From an uncultured Mycoplasmatota bacterium (GTDB lineage: Bacteria > Bacillota_I > Bacilli_A > RF39 > UBA660), in assembly GCA_937944975.1 (NCBI GenBank), contig CALEBF010000012.1:1-64000 (forward strand): DNA of 64,000 nt, read 5' to 3'. Both the position numbers and the translations under genes were made by a program. Below the pieces are notes generated by a model, which ran no database searches, was not told the DNA's origin, and worked only from the letters and a program-made list of their open reading frames with translations. Positions within the stretch are counted from its first letter, which is position 1; every line of letters starts with the position of its first letter. Of the stretch, positions 41,805-51,346 are shown piece after piece.

Positions 41805-42314
41805 ATGAAAAATTTTATATTGGTAAGATTGGATTATAATTATTGTGATTATTTAAGACAGTTTGATGATAAAGTTCCTTATAATAAAAATAAAAAAGAA
41901 TTAAGACCATTTATAGGAATTTTATTTGAAAGAAATAATTGTAAGTACTTTGCACCATTATCTAGTCCTAAGCCGAAACATAAAACAATGAAAACTACTT
42001 TAGATTTTCTAAAAATAGACAATGGTAATTTAGGAACAATTAATTTTAATAATATACTACCAGTAACAAATCAAAATATCATTAAGTTGGATTTAGATAA
42101 GGATTGTTTTACAAGACAAGAAGAAAAATACATAAAGTTGTTAAAGGAACAATTGTTTTGGTTAAACCGTAATGATGATAAATTATATGGTAGATCTAAA
42201 AAGTTATATAATAAATACGTTAATGGGATATTAAATCATGGTATTGCTAAAAGATGCTGTAATTTTACATTATTGGAGGAAAAATGTATCGAATATAATA
42301 GAATCAAAACATAG
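41805..42314 (+). CDS. toxN: Type III toxin endoribonuclease, ToxN/AbiQ family
   Basis: A 169-aa endoribonuclease that cleaves mRNA (and its own antitoxin RNA) to arrest growth or abort phage infection. It follows the ToxN pattern: an N-terminal Y-x-x-YLRQFDDKVP, then RPFIGI, KYFAPLSSPKPKHKTM, LGTINFNNILPV, an EQLFWLNRNDDKL helix and the C-terminal CNFTLLEEK. SSPK with the preceding residues is the active-site strand. Length matches the family (about 170). ATG 41805 has GAAGGTGA before it; an in-frame start 18 bases upstream is rejected. Expression depends on read-through of the terminator at 41741. Confidence 0.95.
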   Translation: MKNFILVRLDYNYCDYLRQFDDKVPYNKNKKELRPFIGILFERNNCKYFAPLSSPKPKHKTMKTTLDFLKIDNGNLGTINFNNILPVTNQNIIKLDLDKDCFTRQEEKYIKLLKEQLFWLNRNDDKLYGRSKKLYNKYVNGILNHGIAKRCCNFTLLEEKCIEYNRIKT

Positions 42315-42347
42315 ATACCGTTGTTTTGATATCTATGTTTTATTTTT
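42306..42347. terminator. Terminator after toxN (bidirectional)
   Basis: AAAACATAGATA and TATCTATGTTTT form a 12-bp stem with a 12-base loop, and a T run follows. It also ends the convergent gene at 42340. Confidence 0.85.
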
Positions 42348-42720
42348 GATTTGCTCTCATATTGATTCCGAGCATACTACCAAATATTGTAATCATCATT
42401 AAAATAGCGTCGTATAAAATGTTTGTAAGACGGAATGGATCATCCAGGAAGAATAGTTGAATGAGTGTAAATATGATGATAAAGCCTAGACTCAGTTTTA
42501 GACCTTCTAACCATCCCTTTGATTTACTTTTTTTACCAAGTAGGATACCTGCTGCAAACAGCGACAAAAACGGTATTAGTAATTTTAGAATGGTAAAAAA
42601 GTTCCCTGTTACAAGGTTGAAATAGTTTAGAATCGTTAAAATAAAACTAGATACTAACAGCGATAACAATCCAACTCCTAAACAGATTCCCATGGTTTCA
42701 AAATATTTTTTGTAATTCAT
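42340..42720 (-). CDS. TIGR04086-family membrane protein
   Basis: A 126-aa protein with four TM helices (about residues 10-30, 40-60, 73-92, 100-118) and a KKSKSKGW basic loop in the middle, matching the TIGR04086 family of spore formers and relatives. No function is established. It is monocistronic on the minus strand, sharing a terminator with toxN. The start follows GGTGAGATT. Confidence 0.8.
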   Translation of the reverse strand: MNYKKYFETMGICLGVGLLSLLVSSFILTILNYFNLVTGNFFTILKLLIPFLSLFAAGILLGKKSKSKGWLEGLKLSLGFIIIFTLIQLFFLDDPFRLTNILYDAILMMITIFGSMLGINMRANQK

Positions 42721-42792
42721 AATCTCACCTAATATAATCTATGTGTTTGTATAAAAAAATATGTTTGGCTCATAACAAAATAGGGTGATACT

Positions 42793-43422
42793 ATGTATAT
42801 TGTAATCATTTTAAAAACAATATTTCTCTATCTTTTTATTATGGTAGGATTCCGTATTATGGGGAAAAAGGAAGTGGGACAGTTAAGTGTCATTGATTTG
42901 ATCGTATCTATTTTAATTGCAGAACTTGCTGCGCTTTCTTTGGAAACTGCAGAACAGTCATTATTAAAGTCTATCGTTCCCATTACGACGTTAATTTTGA
43001 TTCAAATCTCGCTTAGTTATTGGTCCTTGAAGAATAGTAAAGTTCGAACGATTTTAGAAGGAAGTCCGACCGTTATCATCAAAGATGGAAAGTTGAATTT
43101 TAGTGCGATGTCAAAAATTAGATATAGTTTAGATGATCTTATCTTACAATTACGCGAAAAAGGATATCAAAGTATTGAAGAGGTTAGTTTTGCAATCTTA
43201 GAGAATAATGGCTCTTTATCTGTTTTTGAAGGAACGCACGAATATCCTATGCCTCTTATTTTAGATGGCGTGATCGACGAGGTCGTCTTAGGAGAGATCG
43301 GAAAAGATAAAGGATGGCTAATGAGACTTTTGGATCGTAAAAAGGTACGGTTAGAGAACGTATTTTATGCATTTTATACGAAGAAAAAAACGTTTATTAT
43401 TACGCAAGATGAATTAGAATAA
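42793..43422 (+). CDS. DUF421 / YetF-family membrane protein
   Basis: A 209-aa protein with three N-terminal TM helices (about residues 5-25, 38-55, 60-78) and a soluble C-terminal domain. VGFRIMGKKEVGQLSVIDLIV and EGSPTVIIKDGKLN, followed by SLDDLILQLREKGY, are hallmarks of the YetF/YrbG family. In Bacillus a YrbG gene stands next to spoVB, similar to here. Members are membrane proteins connected with spore or envelope function. A GGGTGATA site precedes the ATG. Confidence 0.9.
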   Translation: MYIVIILKTIFLYLFIMVGFRIMGKKEVGQLSVIDLIVSILIAELAALSLETAEQSLLKSIVPITTLILIQISLSYWSLKNSKVRTILEGSPTVIIKDGKLNFSAMSKIRYSLDDLILQLREKGYQSIEEVSFAILENNGSLSVFEGTHEYPMPLILDGVIDEVVLGEIGKDKGWLMRLLDRKKVRLENVFYAFYTKKKTFIITQDELE

Positions 43423-43423
43423 A

Positions 43424-43453
43424 AATAAAATGTCTTTTGGACATTTTATTTTT
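43424..43453. terminator. Bidirectional terminator
   Basis: AATAAAATGTC and GACATTTTATT form an 11-bp stem around TTTTG between convergent genes. Confidence 0.9.
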
Positions 43454-44471
43454 CGATGTAATGATAGTTACTAGAGCGAATCAAACGATTCATGATTGCG
43501 ATCCCAAGGCCTTCTTTTTTTACTCCTTCGATTAAAATTTGCGTTGGTTCATAGGTATCAACTTTTCTAAGGAGTGTAAATATATTATGTGAAATCTCAT
43601 CATAGTTATGGATACTTCCATGAGAGACAAATTTATCGCAGCGAATTTTATTTTCATGTTCTTTAAACCCAATCACAACGGTACCAGGCGTAACGTTTTC
43701 GTTTACAAGATCAATCTGTGTTTTTTCGTCATCGCTATAAATTAGGATACAAGGACTTTTAGGCGCATAGTGTTTATATTTCATTCCTGGGCTTCTGACA
43801 ACTCCCTCTGCTTTTTCGAAGATATGTTTGTCGATTGATACGATCCCTACGACTTCTTTGATATCCTCTGGTGTGATTTTTCCGGGCCTTAAAATGGTTG
43901 GAATTCCATCGATGACGCGTACGACAGTCGATTCGATCCCGATATCAGATGGTCCGCCATCGATGATGATGTCTACCTTTCCATCAAACTCTTCCTTGAT
44001 ATCTTCGATGTTGGTTCCACTTGGCCTGCTGGATATATTTGCGCTTGGAGCAGCGACTGGAACATCTGCACACTTCAAAATTTCATGTGCGATTTTATTG
44101 GAAGGCATGCGGATTCCTACGGTATCTAAGTGAGCAGATACGTTATCTGGAACGATCGATTTCTTTTTTAAGATGAGTGTAAAAGGTCCAGGGAAAAAAG
44201 CATCGATCAGTTTCTTTTCCATATTGTTGATATCACAAGCAAGTTCGTCTAATTGTTTAAAATCGTGAATATGGACGATGAGAGGGTTGTCATTTGCTCT
44301 TCCTTTTGCCTCAAAAATATGGTCGACCGCATCTTTTCGTAATGCGTTCGCACCCACACCATATACAGTTTCTGTTGGGAATATTACGAGTCCACCATTT
44401 TGCAAGACTTGTGCAGCCCTTTGTAGTTCTTCTTTATTGATCGCTTGTTTAAAATCGTAAATTTTTGTCAT
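43446..44471 (-). CDS. sua5: L-threonylcarbamoyladenylate synthase (Sua5/YwlC)
   Basis: A 341-aa enzyme making threonylcarbamoyl-AMP for the universal t6A37 tRNA modification. The N-terminal YrdC domain has GLVIFPTETVYGVGANAL and FEAKGRANDNPLIVHI, while a Sua5 C-terminal domain of about 130 residues (from about 215) follows. This long type matches Bacillus YwlC. It is read on the minus strand, with a GGGTGAAAAT site. It modifies ANN-reading tRNAs, such as the tRNA-Thr at 960. Confidence 0.94.
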   Translation of the reverse strand: MTKIYDFKQAINKEELQRAAQVLQNGGLVIFPTETVYGVGANALRKDAVDHIFEAKGRANDNPLIVHIHDFKQLDELACDINNMEKKLIDAFFPGPFTLILKKKSIVPDNVSAHLDTVGIRMPSNKIAHEILKCADVPVAAPSANISSRPSGTNIEDIKEEFDGKVDIIIDGGPSDIGIESTVVRVIDGIPTILRPGKITPEDIKEVVGIVSIDKHIFEKAEGVVRSPGMKYKHYAPKSPCILIYSDDEKTQIDLVNENVTPGTVVIGFKEHENKIRCDKFVSHGSIHNYDEISHNIFTLLRKVDTYEPTQILIEGVKKEGLGIAIMNRLIRSSNYHYIEK

Positions 44472-44547
44472 ATTTTCACCCGGTGAATATTATACACTCA
44501 ATTTTTGAAAAAATATAGTATAATAAAAATAGAATAGGAGTGAGGAC

Positions 44548-45126
44548 ATGGGCCATAACCGCAAAGAACAAATGAGACGATATTTTAATGCATCTTACGA
44601 TTCTAAATTACATTTGAATCAACATTATATAAAAGGAGAAAAAGCTGTAATTCCAATTCACGTAGAAGCAACCTCGGATATCTATTCTCAGTACGACAAA
44701 GAAAACAGAGTTTTAAATGAAACTTTAGTTTCTTATATCGAGCAGATTGCTTATTATATTCCATATCAACATTCGATCGTATTGGAGTTCGAGGGAATGA
44801 CTTTTTCCGAGGAAGAAAAAGCTCTGCTCGTCGATGCGATCACGGATCAATTTGGACTTGTTACACACGATATGTCTGTAGAACTTAGGTATAACACGAT
44901 CAAGTCGATCAATCTATTTTTGATCGGATGTCTCGTACTCGCCTTATCGTTTTTCTTGCGCAATGTCGAACATATGAATTATTTTAGCGAAATTCTGTCG
45001 ATCATAGGAACGTTTTCTATCTGGGAATTTGTCAATACGATCTGGTTTGAACGTAAGATGAAAAAGATTGACAAGATGAATTCTGGTCAACTTTCTTCAT
45101 GCACTGTTACATTTGTCGAAGATTAG
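44548..45126 (+). CDS. Hypothetical two-TM membrane protein, 192 aa
   Basis: I do not recognise a family. A soluble N-terminal 115 residues are followed by two TM helices (about residues 120-138 and 143-160) and a polar tail. A GAGTGAGGAC site precedes the ATG. A -10 like TATAAT lies about 28 bases upstream. Its stop codon overlaps that of the convergent spoVB gene by three bases, so no terminator lies between the genes. Confidence 0.75.
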   Translation: MGHNRKEQMRRYFNASYDSKLHLNQHYIKGEKAVIPIHVEATSDIYSQYDKENRVLNETLVSYIEQIAYYIPYQHSIVLEFEGMTFSEEEKALLVDAITDQFGLVTHDMSVELRYNTIKSINLFLIGCLVLALSFFLRNVEHMNYFSEILSIIGTFSIWEFVNTIWFERKMKKIDKMNSGQLSSCTVTFVED

Positions 45127-46421
45127 GCATCATGAAACATTTTTCGTACGGAAAGATATTGGTGAAGTGTTACGTAGATAACGTTACTTGCCATTGCGAT
45201 GACGAGTCCCCACATACCGATATTTAGGTAGCTTGCTCCAAACAGAATGAGTGTACGTAAAACCATTCCTTGCAGTGTTCCCATCATGGCAGTTTTTGCT
45301 TTCCCTGTTGCCTGAAGAGTGCTTGTGAGAGGGGCTTGGATATAATGGAGAATAAAAATAGGAGCGAGGACTCTTAGATAATCGACTCCTTGATTGGTGT
45401 GATAAATAAGATGTAGAAAGATTTCTGGAAATAGACAAAATAGAATTGTAATAGGAATTCCGATAAGCAAAGAAAACCCAATTGCCTGTCGGATTTTTGT
45501 TTTTGTATAGGTATAACGTCTTTTTTCGTAGTTGCGACTTACGACCGGAATCAATGCTTGGCTGATTGCCATAGAAAAGAAAGATGGAAGTAGCAATAGT
45601 GGGAGGACGTATCCATTTAAAATTCCATATTGATTGACGATGAAGGAATTAGAATATCCAATTTTTAATAGGACGTACGTTAAGAGAATCGGTTCAAAAA
45701 AAGATCCAATACTTCCAATGAGTCTACTGCCTGTTGCAGGCAAACTAATCGATAGAATCTCTTTGATGTTTTTCTTTTTCGGTTTGAAATCTTGTTTTGA
45801 AATTGTAAAGTTTTTCGGTAAAAAGAAGAAGAGAACGAGAATTGAAGTGAGTTCGCTTGCGATATTTGATAGAATGATAAAAGCGACCGCATATTCGATT
45901 CCCTTGACGAGAAAAATGGGAATTCCAATGGCGAGAATTACGAGTCTTACGATATCCTCAGTAACGTTGGACACGACGTGAGGTACCATGCGTTGTTTTC
46001 CAAAAAAGTATCCGCGCAAGATACTAGAAACACTGATAAACGGAAGGACAAAGCCGATTGCGATGAGTCCGTAAAAGCATCTGGGTTCGTGTAAAAGTTC
46101 TGAAGCAAGATACGAAGCTCCAAAGAAAAGACCAATTAAGATAATGAAATTGAGAATAAGAGAGATAGGCAAAATGGAGAAGACTAAATTTTTATGATCG
46201 TTTCGTTCTTTGGCTACGAGTGTGGAGATGGCGATTGGAAAACCGAGTTGCGCAAGGGCAATCAACAGCATGAACGTAGGATTCATAAGCATGTAAATTC
46301 CGATTCCTTCTGTTCCAATTAAACGTGTCATGACGATTTTGATCATCATTCCTAGAATTTTGGTGATGAGACCGCCGATCATTAAAATAATAGTGGAACG
46401 AATAAATTTGCTTTTGTACAT
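45123..46421 (-). CDS. spoVB: Stage V sporulation protein B / MOP-superfamily flippase
   Basis: A 432-aa membrane protein of the MATE/MurJ (MOP) superfamily with about 12 TM helices. The N-terminal SKFIRSTIILMIGGLITKILG and RLIGTEGIGIYMLMNP match SpoVB, which helps spore cortex synthesis. It is shorter than the 518-residue Bacillus protein. Position next to comN and secDF is the Bacillus order, which supports SpoVB over a general polysaccharide flippase. A GGTGATCGT site precedes the ATG. Confidence 0.87.
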   Translation of the reverse strand: MYKSKFIRSTIILMIGGLITKILGMMIKIVMTRLIGTEGIGIYMLMNPTFMLLIALAQLGFPIAISTLVAKERNDHKNLVFSILPISLILNFIILIGLFFGASYLASELLHEPRCFYGLIAIGFVLPFISVSSILRGYFFGKQRMVPHVVSNVTEDIVRLVILAIGIPIFLVKGIEYAVAFIILSNIASELTSILVLFFFLPKNFTISKQDFKPKKKNIKEILSISLPATGSRLIGSIGSFFEPILLTYVLLKIGYSNSFIVNQYGILNGYVLPLLLLPSFFSMAISQALIPVVSRNYEKRRYTYTKTKIRQAIGFSLLIGIPITILFCLFPEIFLHLIYHTNQGVDYLRVLAPIFILHYIQAPLTSTLQATGKAKTAMMGTLQGMVLRTLILFGASYLNIGMWGLVIAMASNVIYVTLHQYLSVRKMFHDA

Positions 46422-46564
46422 ACGATCACCTGATTCATCATATGAAAGGATAGGACAAAAAATACGATAGCAGGTGAATTCTTTTAAAAACGTATCGATA
46501 ACACTTTAAAAACATAGGAAATTGGTTTATAATAAATATGAGCTTATCGAGGTTAGGAGGAAAT

Positions 46565-46828
46565 ATGGCAGACACTTTTCAAACGCAGCAAGAGTTGTAT
46601 CGCAGAGTTCGACCTGCCCTTAGTTCTAAAGCGGAAGAGATGCGCCGCTTGGGATATACGTTTATCAAAGAAGAGGACGTGTGGAATTTTTTGAAAGAAT
46701 CGAAGTGGAAGCAGGCAAAAGGACTTTCTTTAGCACAACTTGTAAGTGATATTTTAAATGCGGAAAACGACTTGATTCAAAAGTATGTTTTGGATCGGTT
46801 AAAGCATGTAGAAAGAAAGATAGATTAA
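46565..46828 (+). CDS. comN: ComN-family post-transcriptional regulator
   Basis: An 87-aa, helical, all-soluble protein: L-Y-R-R-V-R-P-A-L near its start and EDVWNFLKESKWKQAKGLSLAQLVSDIL are the family signature. ComN controls mRNA localisation or stability of competence and division transcripts in Bacillus. It lies between spoVB and secDF as in Bacillus. An earlier ATG 27 bases upstream is in frame, but GAGGAAAT directly before 46565 favours the internal start. Confidence 0.87.
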   Translation: MADTFQTQQELYRRVRPALSSKAEEMRRLGYTFIKEEDVWNFLKESKWKQAKGLSLAQLVSDILNAENDLIQKYVLDRLKHVERKID

Positions 46829-46841
46829 CAGGAGGAGTTTT

Positions 46842-49157
46842 ATGAAAGCAAAAGAAAAAATAAAAAAGAAAGAAAAAAAGTCGATTGTAAAACCATTGCT
46901 CGGGGTGTTGGTCGTTGCAATCGTGGTTGGGTGTGCGATGATTCCACTGATGCAAAACTTGAATTTCGGCCTTGATTTACAAGGAGGATTTGAAGTTTTA
47001 TATAAAGTGGAGAGCATCGATGGAAAAAAAGTAACGTCAGATATGATGAAAAGTACGTATAAGACGATCGAAAAGAGAATCGATGTGTTAGGTGTAACAG
47101 AACCTAGTATCGTCGTAGAGGGAGACGATCGCATCCGTGTACAATTAGCGGGGGTGACAGATCCAGAAGAAGCTCGTAATTTGATTAGCCAAGCTGCCAA
47201 TTTGACTTTCCGCGATACGAGCGATAATTTGATCATGTCAAGTGACGTATTAAAAAGTGGTGGAGCAAAAGTATCTCAAGATTCCTACGGAAAACCAGCA
47301 GTTGCTCTGTCGGTTGCGGATAATTCTAAATTTTATAGGGCAACCAAAAAAGTAAGTGAAATGTCGGATAATCGATTAGTCATCTGGCTAGATTTTGATC
47401 CAGAGACTGATTCATTTCAAACAGAACGAGCAAAATGCGGGTCCCTTTCTGATTCAAAATGTCTTTCTGTTGCGACGGTTTCGCAAGGTTTTTCAAGCGA
47501 TGTTATCATCCAAGGAAGCAAAGATAAACCATTTACAGAACAAGAGGTCAATAGTCTAGTGGAATTGATCAATTCAGGAAGTTTACCGACAAAGTTGACG
47601 GAAGTTTCATCTAAGACGGTCGTCGCTTCTTTCGGAGCTGATTCTTTGTCTAAAACATTTGTCGCTGGTGTTGTAGGAGTTGCAGGGATTATTTTACTGA
47701 TGTGTGCGGTTTATCGTTTTTCTGGTTTTATCGCAAGTATTGGGTTGTTATTCTATACGGCCATTACCTTCTTAGTATTCTGGTTGATCGGTGGGGTACT
47801 TACTTTACCTGGAATCGCAGCACTCGTGATCGGAATCGGTATGGCAGTCGATGCGACAGTTATTAGTTTTTCTCGTATCAAAGATGAGTTGTATAATGGT
47901 ACGAAATTAAACATGGCTTTTAAACTAGGAAATAAAAACTCATTTATGACGATTTTTGATTCCAATATCACGACGTTGATTTCGGCAGTTATTTTATTTA
48001 TCTTTGGAGAAAGTAGTGTCAAAGGATTTGCAACGATGTTAATCATCAGTACGATTGTAACGATGGTAGTCATGGTATTTATCACGAGATATCTTGTCGG
48101 TCTTTTTGTAAAAACAGGTTACTTTAACGATAAATTGCGTGCTTTTATCGGAATTCGTACAGAAGAAATTCCAAAGATTGAGAAAAAGGAAAAACGTGTA
48201 CATGAAGATTGGAAAAATGTCGATTTCGTAGGTAAGAGAAAATGGTTCTTCTTAGCTTCAAGTTTGATGATTGTGATCGGAATGATATCTCTTGGAGTAA
48301 ATGGATTACATCTTGGAATCGACTTTAAAGGTGGATCTTCGATTACAGTACAAAGTAGTCAAAAATTGACTGAGAAAGCACTCACCAAAGATATCGAGTC
48401 ATTAGGATATGAAGTGATCGAGACAGATCAAATTGACGATGAAACATATTCTATTAAGATAGAAGATTCTTTAAGTCGTAAACAAGTGTTGGAGACAGAA
48501 GATTATTTTGAAGAAAAATACGAAGCTACGACAGATATTGGAGTGGTTTCTAATATCGTAAAGCAAGAGCTTGTAAAAAATGCAGTAATTTCTGTTATCT
48601 TGGCAAGTATTGCGATTGTAATCTACGTATCCCTTAGATTTACGTTTAAGTTTGCAATTGCAGCGATTATCGCATTATTCCATGATGTCTTCATGATTTT
48701 TACAGTATTTAGTTTATTCCAAATCCAAGTATCTAGTATCTTTATTGCAGCGGTTCTTTCTATTATTGGATATTCGATCAACGATACGATCGTAACTTTC
48801 GACCGTATTCGCGAAAATATTCATGCGAAATTTAAAAATAAATTAAAGACGAAAGAAGATTTGAATGAAGTTGTTAATATTAGTTTAAGAGAAACTTTGA
48901 ATCGTAGTTTGATAACGACATTTACAACGTTGATTCCAGTATTTAGTTTAATTTTACTTGGATCACACGAAATCATTACATTTAATTTAGCACTTTTTGT
49001 AGGATTCGTAGTAGGAGTATACTCATCTATTTTTATCGCTAGTCAATTATGGATCGAATTTTCAAAACGAAATATAGGAAAAGCAAATCAAAAGAGATGG
49101 TATGAAGAAGAGAGTGACGAGGTAGAAGAGCTTACCGTAAAAGGAATTAACGCATAA
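46842..49157 (+). CDS. secDF: Protein translocase SecDF (fused)
   Basis: A 771-aa membrane protein uniting SecD and SecF. The SecD half has the conserved GLDLQGGFEVLYKV at about residues 41-54 and a large extracytoplasmic loop, then six TM helices. The SecF half begins near 445; its GIDFKGGSSITV marker is at about 491-502, and six TM helices follow. It uses the proton gradient to pull exported proteins. Fusion is typical for Bacilli. GGAGGAG precedes the ATG. Confidence 0.97.
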   Translation: MKAKEKIKKKEKKSIVKPLLGVLVVAIVVGCAMIPLMQNLNFGLDLQGGFEVLYKVESIDGKKVTSDMMKSTYKTIEKRIDVLGVTEPSIVVEGDDRIRVQLAGVTDPEEARNLISQAANLTFRDTSDNLIMSSDVLKSGGAKVSQDSYGKPAVALSVADNSKFYRATKKVSEMSDNRLVIWLDFDPETDSFQTERAKCGSLSDSKCLSVATVSQGFSSDVIIQGSKDKPFTEQEVNSLVELINSGSLPTKLTEVSSKTVVASFGADSLSKTFVAGVVGVAGIILLMCAVYRFSGFIASIGLLFYTAITFLVFWLIGGVLTLPGIAALVIGIGMAVDATVISFSRIKDELYNGTKLNMAFKLGNKNSFMTIFDSNITTLISAVILFIFGESSVKGFATMLIISTIVTMVVMVFITRYLVGLFVKTGYFNDKLRAFIGIRTEEIPKIEKKEKRVHEDWKNVDFVGKRKWFFLASSLMIVIGMISLGVNGLHLGIDFKGGSSITVQSSQKLTEKALTKDIESLGYEVIETDQIDDETYSIKIEDSLSRKQVLETEDYFEEKYEATTDIGVVSNIVKQELVKNAVISVILASIAIVIYVSLRFTFKFAIAAIIALFHDVFMIFTVFSLFQIQVSSIFIAAVLSIIGYSINDTIVTFDRIRENIHAKFKNKLKTKEDLNEVVNISLRETLNRSLITTFTTLIPVFSLILLGSHEIITFNLALFVGFVVGVYSSIFIASQLWIEFSKRNIGKANQKRWYEEESDEVEELTVKGINA

Positions 49158-49177
49158 ACGAATAGAGGGTGTTATAA

Positions 49178-51346
49178 ATGACGAAAAAAGATTCTAACGT
49201 AACATATGAGAAGTTAGAACAAGAGTGTAAAAAATATATGAAAGAGGAAGATATCGCGCTCATAAAAAAAGCCTATGAGTTTGCGAAAGAGTGTCATATG
49301 GGAGAACTACGCTTAACAGGAGAGGATTACATCGAACATCCTCTCTCTGTTGCTTATATTCTCTCGCATATGAATGCGGACTGTGCGACGATTTGTGCAG
49401 GGCTTATGCACGACTTGTTAGAGGAAAATGATGATGCTTTACCTTATTTGAAAGAAACGTTTGGAGAAGATATCGTTTCGATCATCGAAGGAGTTACCGT
49501 GATCAATCGTTTGAACTTTGAAGGAGATACACAGTCTTTGATTGCGAATCATAGAAAGATTTTGGTTGGGCTTTCGGAAGATGTGCGTGTCATCTTTGTA
49601 AAAATGGCAGATCGCCTTCACAACATGAGAACTCTTTGGGCACTTCCTGAGAAGTCGCAAAAAGAAAAAGCAAAAGAGACGCTCGATATCTTGACACCGA
49701 TTGCGCACCGCTTAGGTATGAACCACATTAAAAGCGAGTTAGAAGATTTATCTCTTCGCTATTTAAAACCGGACGTATATTTCTCTATCGTCGAACAGTT
49801 AAATCAGACGAAATCAGAGCGTGATCAATACGTTACTGATATGATAGAGAGTATCCATAAAATGTTGGAGGAAGCAAACATTCCACATAAGATCAAGGGA
49901 AGAGCAAAAAGTATCTATAGCATCTATAAAAAACTCGATAAAGGAAAGAAGTTTAGCGACATCTATGATTTACTTGCCCTACGTGTATTTGTAGATACCG
50001 AAGCTGAGTGTTATCAAGTACTAGGAATTATTCACTCGAAATTTAAGCCGAAGCCAAAACGTTTTAAAGACTATATTGCCATGCCGAAGACCAATATGTA
50101 TCAATCTCTACATACGACAGTATTTGGGGTAGATGAACAACTATTCGAAATTCAGATTCGTACTTACGAGATGGATATGGTGGCTGAAAACGGTATCGCA
50201 TCTCACTGGTCTTATAAAGAAAAAGGAAGCAGCACGAAGGCAAGCTTGCAAAATGCGATGGAACAAAAGTTGCAATTTTTCCGTTCTCTTATGGAATTGA
50301 AGCAAGAGGGGGCAAGCGAAGAAGAAATTGCAAACTCTGTTGCAGATGAAGTTTTAAAAGAAAATGTATATGTATTTACTCCACAGGGAGATGTGATTGA
50401 ATTATCGAAAGGAAGCACGCCAATTGATTTTGCTTACCGTGTTCACAGTAAAGTTGGAGATCAGATGGTAGGAGCCATCGTCAATAATAATATCGTTCCT
50501 TTGGATTACGAATTAAAAGATAACGATATCGTTAAAATCAATACGAGTAAAAACTCCCCTGGACCTAGTAAAGAATGGTTAAATATCGCACATACAGCCC
50601 AAGCGAAAAATAAAATTCGTGCATTTTTCCATCGCATCGATAAAGAAGATTACTTGAAACGTGGAGAAGAAGCGATCAATAAAGAGTTACGAAAAAGAAA
50701 GATTGCTTTTAATGATTTCTTTACTGATGCAAACGAACAAAAAATATTAAAAGAATTGAAATATGATACATTAAATGAAGTTTATATTAACGTAGGGAAT
50801 GGGAAATTGCCTGTTGGAACTCTGTTAAACATTATTTTTAATGAGACAGAGACCAAAGAAGAGCTCATTTTAAAAAGGACGCAAAACAATAAAGTGTACG
50901 TACCAGCGATTAAAAACGATATCGTCGTCGATGGAATCGATGAGATTAAAGTAAATATCGCAAGTTGTTGTAAACCGATTCCAGGAGATCCAATTGCTGG
51001 ATATATAACGAAAGGAAATGGAATTACAGTTCATCGTATGAGTTGCCCGAACATTCATGATTTGCAAGAGAGAATGATTTCTGTTCATTGGAACGAAGAG
51101 ATTCAAAAGAAATATCCAACAACTGTCTTAGTACATGCAATAGAAGAAAAGAATGTGCTTTTAGATATTATTTCTAAGACGAGTAATACGAATGTTACTG
51201 TTCAAGGAATACAGACACTTCATACAAACGATGGATTTTTATATAAAATTACAGTCATTCTTTCTAATAAAGAACAATTAGATAAATTTATGAATGATGT
51301 AAGAAGTATTTCTGAAGTCCGCGATGTAGAAAGATGGATGCAATAA
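49178..51346 (+). CDS. rel: (p)ppGpp synthetase/hydrolase Rel
   Basis: A 722-aa RSH enzyme controlling the stringent response. The hydrolase domain has MHDLLEEND with H78 and D79 (HDxxED is usual; here the second is EE). The synthetase domain follows with GRAKSIYSIYKKL, RFKDYIAMPK near 295 and the MYQSLHTTV motif. TGS (VFTPQGDVIELSKGST), the conserved-cysteine SCCKPIPGD and the ACT domain come next. It overlaps dtd by one base (TAATG). Confidence 0.95.
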   Translation: MTKKDSNVTYEKLEQECKKYMKEEDIALIKKAYEFAKECHMGELRLTGEDYIEHPLSVAYILSHMNADCATICAGLMHDLLEENDDALPYLKETFGEDIVSIIEGVTVINRLNFEGDTQSLIANHRKILVGLSEDVRVIFVKMADRLHNMRTLWALPEKSQKEKAKETLDILTPIAHRLGMNHIKSELEDLSLRYLKPDVYFSIVEQLNQTKSERDQYVTDMIESIHKMLEEANIPHKIKGRAKSIYSIYKKLDKGKKFSDIYDLLALRVFVDTEAECYQVLGIIHSKFKPKPKRFKDYIAMPKTNMYQSLHTTVFGVDEQLFEIQIRTYEMDMVAENGIASHWSYKEKGSSTKASLQNAMEQKLQFFRSLMELKQEGASEEEIANSVADEVLKENVYVFTPQGDVIELSKGSTPIDFAYRVHSKVGDQMVGAIVNNNIVPLDYELKDNDIVKINTSKNSPGPSKEWLNIAHTAQAKNKIRAFFHRIDKEDYLKRGEEAINKELRKRKIAFNDFFTDANEQKILKELKYDTLNEVYINVGNGKLPVGTLLNIIFNETETKEELILKRTQNNKVYVPAIKNDIVVDGIDEIKVNIASCCKPIPGDPIAGYITKGNGITVHRMSCPNIHDLQERMISVHWNEEIQKKYPTTVLVHAIEEKNVLLDIISKTSNTNVTVQGIQTLHTNDGFLYKITVILSNKEQLDKFMNDVRSISEVRDVERWMQ

